This document shows positions 14,602 to 22,384 of a stretch of DNA of 24,719 nt, piece after piece. The position numbers and the translations under genes were made by a program. Where the stretch lies: positions 1 to 24,719 of the forward strand of contig VSPW01000008.1 of NCBI GenBank assembly GCA_009775535.1, given 5' to 3'. Origin of the DNA: Muribaculaceae bacterium. Its GTDB lineage: Bacteria > Bacteroidota > Bacteroidia > Bacteroidales > Muribaculaceae. Under the pieces are notes generated by a model, which saw only the letters and a program-made list of their open reading frames with translations, made no database searches and had not been told where the DNA came from. How positions within the stretch are numbered: the first letter of the stretch is position 1; every line of letters begins with the position of its first letter.

Positions 14602-16074
14602 ATGGACAACATATCCAACCGCAGGGCCGTGGCACAACCGCCGCTGTACGCATCGCTGCTACCCGTCGCCCTACTTCTCATTACACTTATAGCCATCATC
14701 TGCACTTCCGGGGCAGACGTAATTTCAGGCTACAGCCCATACGCCCTGCTTGGGGCATCAGCACTGGCGGTAGCCATAACCTATTTCTACCGTTGCCTCA
14801 ACCGTAAACGCATCAAGTTTGGATTCCTACGCAGCGCCGGACAGATACTGCCGGCTGTCGCCATCCTCCTATGCATCTCGCTGGTGGCCACCACATGGAT
14901 GCTCTCCGGCGTAGTGCCTACGCTTATCGACTACGGACTGGCAACAATCGACCCGACATTCTTCCTTGTCACTACCTGTGCGGTATGTGCCGTAATCTCC
15001 GTACTCACAGGCAGTTCATGGTCGACAATAGCCACTATAGGCGTAGCGTTCATGGGGATAGGGTCTGTGATGGGCTACAGCTCCGCCATGGTCGCCGGGG
15101 CTGTGATTTCAGGCGCTTATTTCGGTGACAAGATGTCACCGCTCAGCGATACCACCGTACTTGCATCATCGGCATGCAATGTCGACCTGTTCAGACATAT
15201 ACGCTATATGATGCTCACCTCCGCTCCGGCCATGGCAGTTGCCCTGGGCGTATTTTTACTGCTGGGACTGTTCACCGACACAGCGCCTGCCGTAAAATCG
15301 ATAGAGATGATCGGACACCTTCAACACACCTTCAACATCACCCCATGGACTATGCTGATACCGGCATTCACCATCACCGTCATAGCCATGCGCCTGTCCA
15401 CAATCGCCACAATGGGGCTGAGCGCACTGGCCGGGTTCATAGGCATGTTCGTATTCCAGCCGCAGATCATAGACGCCCTCATGCCTTCAATGGACAGCAT
15501 ACCCCATGCCATAGGCCAGGTCACATCCATACTATGGAACGGCTCTTCACTGTCCACAGGCCACGGGCAGCTTGACGGCCTCGTGGCCACATCCGGCGTA
15601 ACAGGCATGCTGCCCACCATTTTCCTGGTACTGACCTCAATGGTGTTCGGCGCGGCGATGATAGGCACAGGCATGCTGTCGGCAATAACGCACGCCATAA
15701 CACGCCACCTCAGGAAACGCACCTCGATAGTCGGCGCCACTGTATCATCGGGCCTTTTCCTCAACGCATGCACCGCTGACCAGTATCTATCGCTGATCAT
15801 CGGCGGCAACATGTACCGCAACGTCTACCGCCGGTTCGGGTTGGAGTCACGCCTCCTTAGCCGTACGATGGAAGACAGCGTATCCGTGACATCTGTGCTG
15901 ATACCATGGAATTCTTGCGGCATCACACAGTCGACAGTACTAGGCGTCGCAACCATATCCTATCTGCCATTCTGCATATTCAACATAATGTCGCCTATCG
16001 CCACAATGATATTCGCCTGGACTGGCTACAGGATACGCACTGTGGCCGCGAGGCTATCCACGGCAAGGGCTTGA
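14602..16074 (+). CDS. nhaC: NhaC-family Na+/H+ antiporter
   Basis: This 490-residue inner-membrane protein has roughly 11-12 hydrophobic helices. The block VISGAYFGDKMSPLSDTTVLASSACNVD (about residues 168-195) is the signature of the NhaC family, and the C-terminal IPWNSCGITQSTVLGVA segment is also typical. It exchanges Na+ for H+ across the cytoplasmic membrane, helping pH and sodium homeostasis. It is transcribed divergently from the polyene operon from a shared 338-bp region. There is no sequence reason to include it in the pigment pathway, and the ATG at 14602 has no visible Shine-Dalgarno, as is usual for this phylum. Some family members move other solutes, so the exact ion is inferred. 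Confidence 0.9.
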   Translation: MDNISNRRAVAQPPLYASLLPVALLLITLIAIICTSGADVISGYSPYALLGASALAVAITYFYRCLNRKRIKFGFLRSAGQILPAVAILLCISLVATTWMLSGVVPTLIDYGLATIDPTFFLVTTCAVCAVISVLTGSSWSTIATIGVAFMGIGSVMGYSSAMVAGAVISGAYFGDKMSPLSDTTVLASSACNVDLFRHIRYMMLTSAPAMAVALGVFLLLGLFTDTAPAVKSIEMIGHLQHTFNITPWTMLIPAFTITVIAMRLSTIATMGLSALAGFIGMFVFQPQIIDALMPSMDSIPHAIGQVTSILWNGSSLSTGHGQLDGLVATSGVTGMLPTIFLVLTSMVFGAAMIGTGMLSAITHAITRHLRKRTSIVGATVSSGLFLNACTADQYLSLIIGGNMYRNVYRRFGLESRLLSRTMEDSVSVTSVLIPWNSCGITQSTVLGVATISYLPFCIFNIMSPIATMIFAWTGYRIRTVAARLSTARA

Positions 16075-16100
16075 AAGATGGCCATTGCCTCCCGACACAA

Positions 16101-16136
16101 CAGAAGCCGCGGTCCTTAAGGGGAGGGCGGCTTCTG
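16101..16136. terminator. Hairpin between convergent genes, probable bidirectional terminator
   Basis: A perfect 10-bp stem, CAGAAGCCGC (16101-16110) and GCGGCTTCTG (16127-16136), encloses a 16-nt loop. It lies between the 3' ends of the NhaC gene (16074) and the TPR gene (16158), so it can serve both strands. No long T-run follows on either strand, which lowers certainty of intrinsic termination. Confidence 0.65.
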
Positions 16137-16157
16137 CGTTATGTATGGTATTTGATT

Positions 16158-17801
16158 TTATTCCTGTGTAGCAACATCCTTGCCAAGGTACTTGGCTATG
16201 GCTGCATTGTTCGGGTCTAGCTCATAGTAAAGCGAGAAGTACTTCACAGCATTGTCCTTGTCATTGATGCCATCGAAATATACACCGAGCATGAGGTATG
16301 CGTTCTTGTAGTAGTCGATGTCGTTGTTGGGGCTTGATGCGTTCTTTCCGTCCGGGTTCAGGTCGAGAAGTTCGATAAGCTTGATGTAAGCGTCAGCAGC
16401 AGCTTGGTTCATCTCATTGCCGTTGCCTACAAGCAGAAGCTGGGCGCGGCGGCGCAGGAGGCTGGAGTTGTTAGGCTGGTTTTCAAGCGCCTTGTCAACA
16501 TAAGCTATACCGTTCTGGGCAATCTCCATCGGATTCATGGTAGAATCTGCTGTTGCGGCTGCCGACAGGTAGCGTCCAGCACCAGTGAAGAGGTCTGTGC
16601 CTGACACGTCTTCACCCTTAGTCGCAAGATACCTGTCATAAGCCTTGGCGGCATCGAGATAACGCTTAGCGGCATAGTAGGTGTTTGACAATGTCTGGAG
16701 CATGGAAGCGTTGTCGGCCAAAGCCTCAGCACCCTTTTCGATCACGGCGATACCTTCATCTGGCTTGCCGAGCTTGTTCAGCACGTTGGAGTATGTCACA
16801 TAGTCGTTGCCGGTGAAATATCCTTTCAGTCCGAAAAACTTCTGTGCTGCTGCATTTGCCTCCTCGTTGCGGTCAAGGGCAGCAAGGTTGAGCATGAGCA
16901 TACGGTTCATAAGGAAGTTGTCGGGGTCATTGGCAAGAAGTTCCTGTGCAATTGCCAGCGACGGCTCATAATTCTCGCCATAGTAAAGGAGCACCGAATA
17001 GCGTGCCTTGTCCTCGGGGAAGTGGTTGGGGTTCTGGATGTACTCACCGTACTGGTCGGAAGCCTTGCGCCACTGGTTGTTCTCATAATACTTTTCAGCG
17101 AGCTCACGCTGTGCCAGAGCCGATGTAGGCTGCTTTGCCTTAAGCTCTTCAAGCTTCTGCACGGCATAGTCGGGGTTTACCTGGAAATATGCATTGGCAT
17201 ACTTCACATAACCCTCAGAGTTGCCGGCATCATAATAGATTGCGTTCTCATATTTTCCTGCGGCGTCGCCAACCTGCTTCTGGTCCATAAGCATGTCGCC
17301 TTCAAAAATGTATATTGAGGGTTCCTGCAGCTTGGAATCCTTGCGGGCCTTGTTGAGGTACTTATCAATCTCCTTTGTGTACTTTACAGGGTCGGCGTTG
17401 TAATATGCACGTGCTATCATCACTGATATCTCAGCGTTCTTTTTGTTGAACGACTGGGCCTTCTTGAAGAGGTCTTCGGCACTCTTTACGTTTCCATTAC
17501 GGAGGTCAAGCTCGCCAAGGCCTACATAGTTGTATGCACATTTGGCATCAGCTGCCATACCGTTGTCAAAATTGGCTTTTGCGGCAGCCTTGTCTCCGTT
17601 GCGGAGATCAATCGCGCCGAGATAGTAATAGCTTATGGACTTTTCGGCAGGAGTGATAGAGCCTATGTTGCGCAGAAGGATATCCTTCGCATTATCAAAC
17701 TGGTCGGCCTTGAAATACTCGATACCGTCCTTGTAGCCTGCTGCCGATGCCACCATTGAGGCGCAAAGGCAGAGAGAAAGAATGAATTTTGTTTTCTTCA
17801 T
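16158..17801 (-). CDS. Secreted tetratricopeptide-repeat (TPR) protein
   Basis: This 547-residue protein has a signal peptide (MKKTKFILSLCLCASMVASAAG) and then almost continuous TPR helices. Recognisable units include YYYLGAIDLRNGDKAAAKANF, YNYVGLGELDLRNGNVKSAEDLF, LSNTYYAAKRYLDAAKAYDRY and the C-terminal AYLMLGVYFDGINDKDNAVKYF. It should be periplasmic and serve as a protein-interaction scaffold; no enzymatic domain is visible. It is the last gene of a three-gene minus-strand group after the PstS-like lipoprotein, separated by 81 bp. In related Bacteroidales, as far as I remember, similar TPR/PstS-like pairs occur with ExbB/ExbD genes, hinting at envelope energy-transduction support. Its precise function is unknown. 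Confidence 0.88.
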   Translation of the reverse strand: MKKTKFILSLCLCASMVASAAGYKDGIEYFKADQFDNAKDILLRNIGSITPAEKSISYYYLGAIDLRNGDKAAAKANFDNGMAADAKCAYNYVGLGELDLRNGNVKSAEDLFKKAQSFNKKNAEISVMIARAYYNADPVKYTKEIDKYLNKARKDSKLQEPSIYIFEGDMLMDQKQVGDAAGKYENAIYYDAGNSEGYVKYANAYFQVNPDYAVQKLEELKAKQPTSALAQRELAEKYYENNQWRKASDQYGEYIQNPNHFPEDKARYSVLLYYGENYEPSLAIAQELLANDPDNFLMNRMLMLNLAALDRNEEANAAAQKFFGLKGYFTGNDYVTYSNVLNKLGKPDEGIAVIEKGAEALADNASMLQTLSNTYYAAKRYLDAAKAYDRYLATKGEDVSGTDLFTGAGRYLSAAATADSTMNPMEIAQNGIAYVDKALENQPNNSSLLRRRAQLLLVGNGNEMNQAAADAYIKLIELLDLNPDGKNASSPNNDIDYYKNAYLMLGVYFDGINDKDNAVKYFSLYYELDPNNAAIAKYLGKDVATQE

Positions 17802-17882
17802 GTCAATAAAGGGGTAGTGTTTATTATTTGTTTCTATTTATATACTCTTTCCATTAATTAGATGCGGCGGCAGCCATAAGGT

Positions 17883-18863
17883 TTATTCCAGAGACACAAC
17901 CTGAGGGGAGAACACAGCCGGCATTATGCCTGTGCGGAGTATGATCTTCTGCCCGATACGTCCCGTGACAAAGGAATAGAATCCATGGTTGAGTCCGCCG
18001 TTAGCACCTACGGTCACCATATATATCTGTCGGAACAACGGATATGATCCGTCATATATATATTGCTGGTACGGCTTATAGGCCTCCACCTGGTCATCAC
18101 GGCGCACCTTCAGCACCTTGACCGATGAGTCGACGGCCTTGCCCTGAGTGGGCTCATCGCTTGCCAGCTCGGCTGCAAGCTGCTCGGTGGGTATCTCCGT
18201 GGCGTCAAGGTCGGTGTTAAGCCAGCTTACGCCCACAACACCAATAGCGCCCTTGGTGGCCTTGACAGCCTCAAACACACCTGTAATCGAGTCCTGGGCA
18301 TATATGTTCGGGCCGAATGGCTCTCCGTTCATCAGCGAGTCACGCATATACTTTACGGTACTTGAATAAGAACTGTCGAACACCACCTTTATCTCGCCAA
18401 GGTCAGATGGCGAAATCTCGTTCCAGTCGCGCAGCTTGCCTGTAAGTATCTCGCCTATCTCTCCGACAGTAAGTATGTCGGCAGGATTTGCCGGATTTAC
18501 AATCAAGGCTATGGCATCGATGGCTATCTTTTTCGACTTTGCTATGAAACGCTTTTCACGCAGGCGTTTCACCTCGTCCTTCGTAAGGTCACGCGGTATC
18601 ACTATTGTCTTTGTGTTGAGCTTCATCAAAGAGTCAATGGCGATATTCTCAGTGGCATAACGTGCAAGCACATGAGCTTCAGGATACTGGAACTCGAAAA
18701 CCTCAATCTCCTGCTCCATTATATTCTGGAAGCTGTTGTCACACACCATTGTCATAGTGCCTGAAGTAGATGTATCGCTGTTAGGCTTCTCATACTTCAT
18801 GCACCCTGCCAGACCGGCGGCAACAGCCACTGCCAAAGCCGCCATCTTAATCTTGTCTATCAT
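17883..18863 (-). CDS. PstS-like substrate-binding lipoprotein
   Basis: This 326-residue lipoprotein has a lipobox LAGC with Cys21 as the acylation site. The body follows the PBP type 2/PstS-like fold: MVCDNSFQNIMEQEIEVFE at the N-terminus, AIALIVNPANPADILTVGEIGEILTGKLRDWNEI (the conserved VNP...LT..qi..if.G....W block), and KGAIGVVGVSWL. PstS proteins bind phosphate, but no PstCAB permease is near, so it may sense or bind phosphate or another anion without transport. I start at ATG 18863; a TTG at 18881 would add six residues ahead of the signal peptide. It follows the small membrane protein by 14 bp. Confidence 0.88.
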   Translation of the reverse strand: MIDKIKMAALAVAVAAGLAGCMKYEKPNSDTSTSGTMTMVCDNSFQNIMEQEIEVFEFQYPEAHVLARYATENIAIDSLMKLNTKTIVIPRDLTKDEVKRLREKRFIAKSKKIAIDAIALIVNPANPADILTVGEIGEILTGKLRDWNEISPSDLGEIKVVFDSSYSSTVKYMRDSLMNGEPFGPNIYAQDSITGVFEAVKATKGAIGVVGVSWLNTDLDATEIPTEQLAAELASDEPTQGKAVDSSVKVLKVRRDDQVEAYKPYQQYIYDGSYPLFRQIYMVTVGANGGLNHGFYSFVTGRIGQKIILRTGIMPAVFSPQVVSLE

Positions 18864-18877
18864 TATATACTTGAGTA

Positions 18878-19165
18878 TCAATCTTCGTCAACGTATTCGT
18901 AACTTACACCCTTGTACAGGCGGTATCCACGCCAGAAGCCGTAAATGATAAGCACTATGGCCACAAGGTAGCGTATCCATGCCAGCCCGGCCGACATCCC
19001 TGCGAAAAGCACATCGAATACAGGGGTGAAAAGCAGCACGCCCATGGCCACATAAAACAGCACCATGAATATGCCGAATGTCAGCCTGAGCCATACATTG
19101 GTATTGTTGACCGACTTGCGGTGAGCCCTCTGCGCCGGGCGGTTGTTAAATTCTTGCTGGTTCAT
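18878..19165 (-). CDS. Small two-helix inner-membrane protein of unknown function
   Basis: The 95-residue protein from the ATG at 19165 has a polar N-terminus (MNQQEFNNRPAQRAHRKS), two hydrophobic helices (about residues 29-53 and 58-76) and a short acidic tail ending YEYVDED. A longer frame from 19285 exists, but its extra 40 residues look non-coding and overlap the presumed leader. I recognise no named family. It is first in the group with the PstS-like lipoprotein (14 bp away) and the TPR protein, so it probably belongs to the same envelope complex. Confidence 0.75.
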   Translation of the reverse strand: MNQQEFNNRPAQRAHRKSVNNTNVWLRLTFGIFMVLFYVAMGVLLFTPVFDVLFAGMSAGLAWIRYLVAIVLIIYGFWRGYRLYKGVSYEYVDED

Positions 19166-19401
19166 AATCTCTGCATTAAGTATAGTTGAAAATGTAATAT
19201 GCGCATCAAGGGCCAGCCCTCTACCCGTCCCAACGCCGAATGGCAGGAATGGAGACATGGAGGCCGGCGGGAATGCCTGCAACATTTCAACACTGCGGAC
19301 ACCATAAAAGTTCTAAGGGGGCGTGCCCGTTCTCCCTTTCAGGGATGCCGCAACTTCACTTCCGCTTGTAAAGTTAGCTAAAATGCGCGGTATAAATCAA
19401 A
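19166..19401 (-). promoter_or_regulatory. Promoter and long leader of the membrane protein/PstS-like/TPR operon
   Basis: On the minus strand, TTTG (19401-19398), 21 bp, then TAACTTTA (19376-19369) is a Bacteroidota-type promoter with one mismatch in the -7 box. Transcription from about 19362 would give a leader of nearly 200 nt before the ATG at 19165. The leader is relatively GC-rich and can form short hairpins, such as TCCCT/AGGGA around a GAA loop (about 19334-19346) and GGGC/GCCC next to it. No known riboswitch is recognised. Confidence 0.45.
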
Positions 19402-19446
19402 TTATGGCCAAGTAATTAAAAACAATTAACACAAACAGCGGCATTT

Positions 19447-19466
19447 GTGCATCAGGCGGGATGCAC
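19447..19466. repeat. Perfect 7-bp inverted repeat in the serC upstream region
   Basis: GTGCATC (19447-19453) and GATGCAC (19460-19466) are exact reverse complements around a 6-nt AGGCGG loop. It lies between the divergent promoters, about 110 bp upstream of the serC -33. It could be an operator or a small hairpin; no T-run follows on either strand. Apart from this and the promoters, 19402-19574 shows nothing else I can name. Confidence 0.4.
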
Positions 19467-19574
19467 GGCAAAAATTTGTGATGGATTTTATGCCGGGCTA
19501 ATACACGTATGCAAAAATATTCCTCGTAAATTTGACGTTGTCCAATATACTTCCGCCCGGCAAAACGAAATAAA

Positions 19575-19606
19575 TTTGTTTTGCTCTCGACTTATGCGTA
19601 TATTTG
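19575..19606 (+). promoter_or_regulatory. Consensus Bacteroidota promoter of the serC operon
   Basis: TTTG (19575-19578), 20 bp, TATATTTG (19599-19606) matches the -33/-7 consensus fully. Transcription would start near 19613, leaving a leader of about 37 nt before the serC ATG at 19650. Confidence 0.75.
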
Positions 19607-19649
19607 CACTACCATACATCCATTAATTAACTTTTAAAACAGACCAAGG

Positions 19650-20720
19650 ATGAAGAAGCATAACTTCTATGCAGGACCATCGATCCTGAGCGAGTACACC
19701 ATCAAAAACACAGCCGATGCTATCCTCAATTTCGCCGACACCGGATTGTCGATACTTGAAGTGTCACACCGCAGCAAGGAATTCCAGGCGGTAATCGATG
19801 AGGCCGCAGCACTGGTGAAAGAACTGCTCAATGTGCCCCAAGGCTACTCCGTACTTTTCCTCGGCGGCGGTGCGAGCATGCAGTTCTGCATGATCCCTTA
19901 CAACTTCCTCCAGAATAAGGCCGCGTACCTCGACACCGGCACATGGGCGTCCAACGCCATCAAGGAGGCAAAGCTGTTCGGGGAAGTTGACGTGGTGGCA
20001 TCTTCAAAGGATGCGAACTATACATATATACCCAAGGATTTCACCGTACCGGCCGATGTGGACTATTTCCACTTCACCACCAACAACACCATATACGGCA
20101 CCGAAATACGCCACGACCCCGACTTGGGCGTACGCCTGATCGCCGACATGTCGAGCGACATTTTCTCGCGTCCGATAGATGTAGCGAAATATGACGCCAT
20201 ATATGCCGGGGCCCAGAAGAACCTAGCCCCAGCCGGAGTAACGATAGTAATCGTAAAGGACGAGGCCCTGGGGCATGTGGAACGGGCTATCCCCACAATG
20301 CTCAACTACAAGACCCACATAGCCAAGGGCTCGATGTTCAACACCCCGCCCGTACTCCCCATCTACTCTGCGCTCCAGACCCTGCGCTGGTATCGCGACA
20401 TGGGCGGCATCGAGGCTCTGGAAAAGCGCGACATGGAAAAGGCAGCCCTGCTATATGAGGCCATCGACTCCAGCAGAATGTTCCAGGGTACAGTGACCGA
20501 CCCTGCCGACCGCTCGATAATGAACGTATGCTTCGTCATGACACCCGAATACAAAGACCTGGAAAAGGACTTCATCGATTTCGCTGGCGGACGTGGAATC
20601 GTCGGCATAAAGGGACACCGTTCTGTAGGCGGTTTCCGCGCCTCCCTGTACAACGCCATGCCAATAGACAGCGTACGCGTGCTTGTAGAGGCAATGAAAG
20701 ATTTTGAGGCCACACGTTGA
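19650..20720 (+). CDS. serC: Phosphoserine aminotransferase
   Basis: This 356-residue PLP enzyme (fold type I, class V) has the typical N-terminus KKHNFYAGPSILSE, the GGGASMQF phosphate-binding segment (72-79), the Schiff-base Lys190 in YAGAQKNLAPAG, and a C-terminal GIKGHRSVGGFRASLYNA substrate-phosphate loop. It transfers the amino group of glutamate to 3-phosphohydroxypyruvate, giving 3-phosphoserine for serine synthesis, and can also act in the pyridoxal phosphate pathway. It is transcribed from a near-perfect promoter and followed after 26 bp by serA, the enzyme for the preceding step. Length and motifs are normal for the family. Confidence 0.97.
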   Translation: MKKHNFYAGPSILSEYTIKNTADAILNFADTGLSILEVSHRSKEFQAVIDEAAALVKELLNVPQGYSVLFLGGGASMQFCMIPYNFLQNKAAYLDTGTWASNAIKEAKLFGEVDVVASSKDANYTYIPKDFTVPADVDYFHFTTNNTIYGTEIRHDPDLGVRLIADMSSDIFSRPIDVAKYDAIYAGAQKNLAPAGVTIVIVKDEALGHVERAIPTMLNYKTHIAKGSMFNTPPVLPIYSALQTLRWYRDMGGIEALEKRDMEKAALLYEAIDSSRMFQGTVTDPADRSIMNVCFVMTPEYKDLEKDFIDFAGGRGIVGIKGHRSVGGFRASLYNAMPIDSVRVLVEAMKDFEATR

Positions 20721-20746
20721 CAAATAGAAAAACCGACGACAAAATC

Positions 20747-21667
20747 ATGAAAGTATTAATAGCCACACAGAAGCCATTCGCCAAAGCGGCGGTGGATTCC
20801 ATCAAGGAAGTAATTGCCAACGCCGGTTTCGAGCCCGTAATGCTTGAAAAATATGCCGGTGCGGACGACCTTAAAAAGGCGGTAGCCGATGCCGACGCCG
20901 TAATCATACGTAGCGACATCATCGATGCCGACGTGCTTGCCGCAGCTCCAAAACTGAAAATAGTGGTGCGTGCAGGCGCCGGATACGACAACGTGGACCT
21001 TGCCACGGCAAAGGCACAAGGTGTAGTGGTGCAGAACACTCCGGGACAGAACTCAAACGCCGTAGCCGAACTGGTGTTCGGCATGACCGTAATGGCCATA
21101 CGCAACATGTACGACGGCACATCCGGCTCTGAACTGCGCGGCAAAACCATCGGCATCCAGGCATTCGGCCAGGTAGGACGCAACGTGGCGCGCATCGCCA
21201 AGGGTTTCGACATGACAGTGTCGGCACTTGACCCGTATTGCCCGGCAGAAGACATCGCCGCTGCAGGAGTGACCCCGGTGCAGACCGTAAACGACCTGTA
21301 CTCTAACAACCAGTTCGTATCAATACACATACCCGCCACCGCCGAGACCCGCGGTTCAATCGGATATGACCTGATACGCCTTATGCCTCAGGGAGGCGTG
21401 CTCATCAACACCGCCCGAAAGGAAGTGATCGACGAGGCCGGACTCGCAAAGGCCCTTGAGGAGCGTCCCGACCTGAAATATGTGGCCGATGTGAAGCCCG
21501 ACAATGCCGATGAACTGAAAGAACGTTTCGGCAACCGTGTGTTCTTCACCCCTAAAAAAATGGGAGCGCAGACCGCAGAGGCCAACATCAACGCCGGTAT
21601 CGCCGCCGCCGAACAGGTAGTGGCATACCTACGCGACGGCATCAACCGCTTCCAGGTAAACAAATAA
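20747..21667 (+). CDS. serA: D-3-phosphoglycerate dehydrogenase (short form)
   Basis: This 306-residue NAD-dependent 2-hydroxyacid dehydrogenase lacks the C-terminal ACT domain of longer SerA proteins. It has the VVRAGAGYDNVD (74-84) substrate segment, the Rossmann motif GIQAFGQVGRNVARIA (136-151), and Arg224 in INTARKEV. Where the catalytic His normally sits (TPHIGAST) it reads TPKKMGAQTAEAN, with lysines at 270-271; as I recall, this variant is shared by other Bacteroidales SerA proteins. It oxidises 3-phosphoglycerate to 3-phosphohydroxypyruvate, the substrate of the adjacent SerC. The ATG at 20747 is chosen over a TTG at 20717 that overlaps serC, because it gives the family's normal N-terminus (MKVLIATQKPF). 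Confidence 0.9.
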   Translation: MKVLIATQKPFAKAAVDSIKEVIANAGFEPVMLEKYAGADDLKKAVADADAVIIRSDIIDADVLAAAPKLKIVVRAGAGYDNVDLATAKAQGVVVQNTPGQNSNAVAELVFGMTVMAIRNMYDGTSGSELRGKTIGIQAFGQVGRNVARIAKGFDMTVSALDPYCPAEDIAAAGVTPVQTVNDLYSNNQFVSIHIPATAETRGSIGYDLIRLMPQGGVLINTARKEVIDEAGLAKALEERPDLKYVADVKPDNADELKERFGNRVFFTPKKMGAQTAEANINAGIAAAEQVVAYLRDGINRFQVNK

Positions 21668-21688
21668 AGTTATCCGTAACCGTATTTG

Positions 21689-22384
21689 ATGGAAGTAGTA
21701 TACGAGGACAACCATATAATAATCGTCAACAAACGTCCCGGGGAGATAGTACAAGGCGACAAGACCGGAGACCGTCCGCTGTCCGACATGGTCAAGGACT
21801 GGCTCAAGGAAAAATACACCAAACCCGGCAACGTCTTTGTAGGCGTGGTACACCGGCTGGACCGCCCTGTGGGCGGTCTGGTCGTGTTTGCCAAAACGTC
21901 AAAGGCACTCACCAGGCTCAACGACATGTTCAGGCGCGGAGACGTGCACAAAACATACTGGGCGATAACACGCAACATGCCGCAACAGCCGGAAGCCCTG
22001 CTGACACACCATCTTGTGCCCGTAGAGCGCAACAACAAGACCTATGTGGTGGACAAACCGGAAACCCGTTCAAAGGAAGCCCGTCTGAAATACCGCCTGA
22101 TTGCCTCAGGCGACCGCTATCACCTCCTGGAAGTGACGCTGCTGACAGGCCGGAAGCACCAGATCCGCGCCCAACTGTCGGCCATAGGCTGCCCGATAAA
22201 AGGCGACCTGAAATATGGCGACAAACGCAGCAACCCGGACGGGAGCATATCGCTGATAGCACGCAGCATAGAGTTCGTACACCCCGTATCGGGGCAAGAT
22301 ATCAAAGTCACCGCCCATGTGCCTGAAGGCGATGTGCTATGGGAGGCACTGGAGCGGAAAAGCAACCCGGAAACAGACAACTAA
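21689..22384 (+). CDS. RluA-family RNA pseudouridine synthase
   Basis: The 231-residue protein contains the catalytic motif HRLDRPVGG (Asp58) of RluA/RluC/RluD enzymes and the downstream LLTGRKHQIRAQL and GDLKYG segments. It lacks an S4 RNA-binding domain, so it is a compact RluA-type enzyme. It isomerises a uridine to pseudouridine in rRNA or tRNA; the target site cannot be told from sequence. ATG 21689 is preferred over a TTG at 21686. It follows serA by 21 bp, and its TAA shares one base with the ATG of fmt (TAATG), so these genes are probably co-transcribed. Confidence 0.93.
   Translation: MEVVYEDNHIIIVNKRPGEIVQGDKTGDRPLSDMVKDWLKEKYTKPGNVFVGVVHRLDRPVGGLVVFAKTSKALTRLNDMFRRGDVHKTYWAITRNMPQQPEALLTHHLVPVERNNKTYVVDKPETRSKEARLKYRLIASGDRYHLLEVTLLTGRKHQIRAQLSAIGCPIKGDLKYGDKRSNPDGSISLIARSIEFVHPVSGQDIKVTAHVPEGDVLWEALERKSNPETDN

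Noticed and set aside
14602..16074. NhaC antiporter as a member of the pigment cluster
   Set aside because: It is on the opposite strand with its own promoter and ends in a terminator-like hairpin; NhaC proteins are general ion transporters with no known pigment role.
19166..19285. Forty-residue N-terminal extension of the small membrane protein
   Set aside because: It has no signal or domain character, lies in the presumed leader, and the ATG at 19165 gives a sensible two-helix protein.
20572..21339. Minus-strand frame of 255 codons opposite serC/serA
   Set aside because: It spans the end of one well-supported gene and most of the next on the other strand, has Ser/Ala/Thr-rich composition, and shows no motif.
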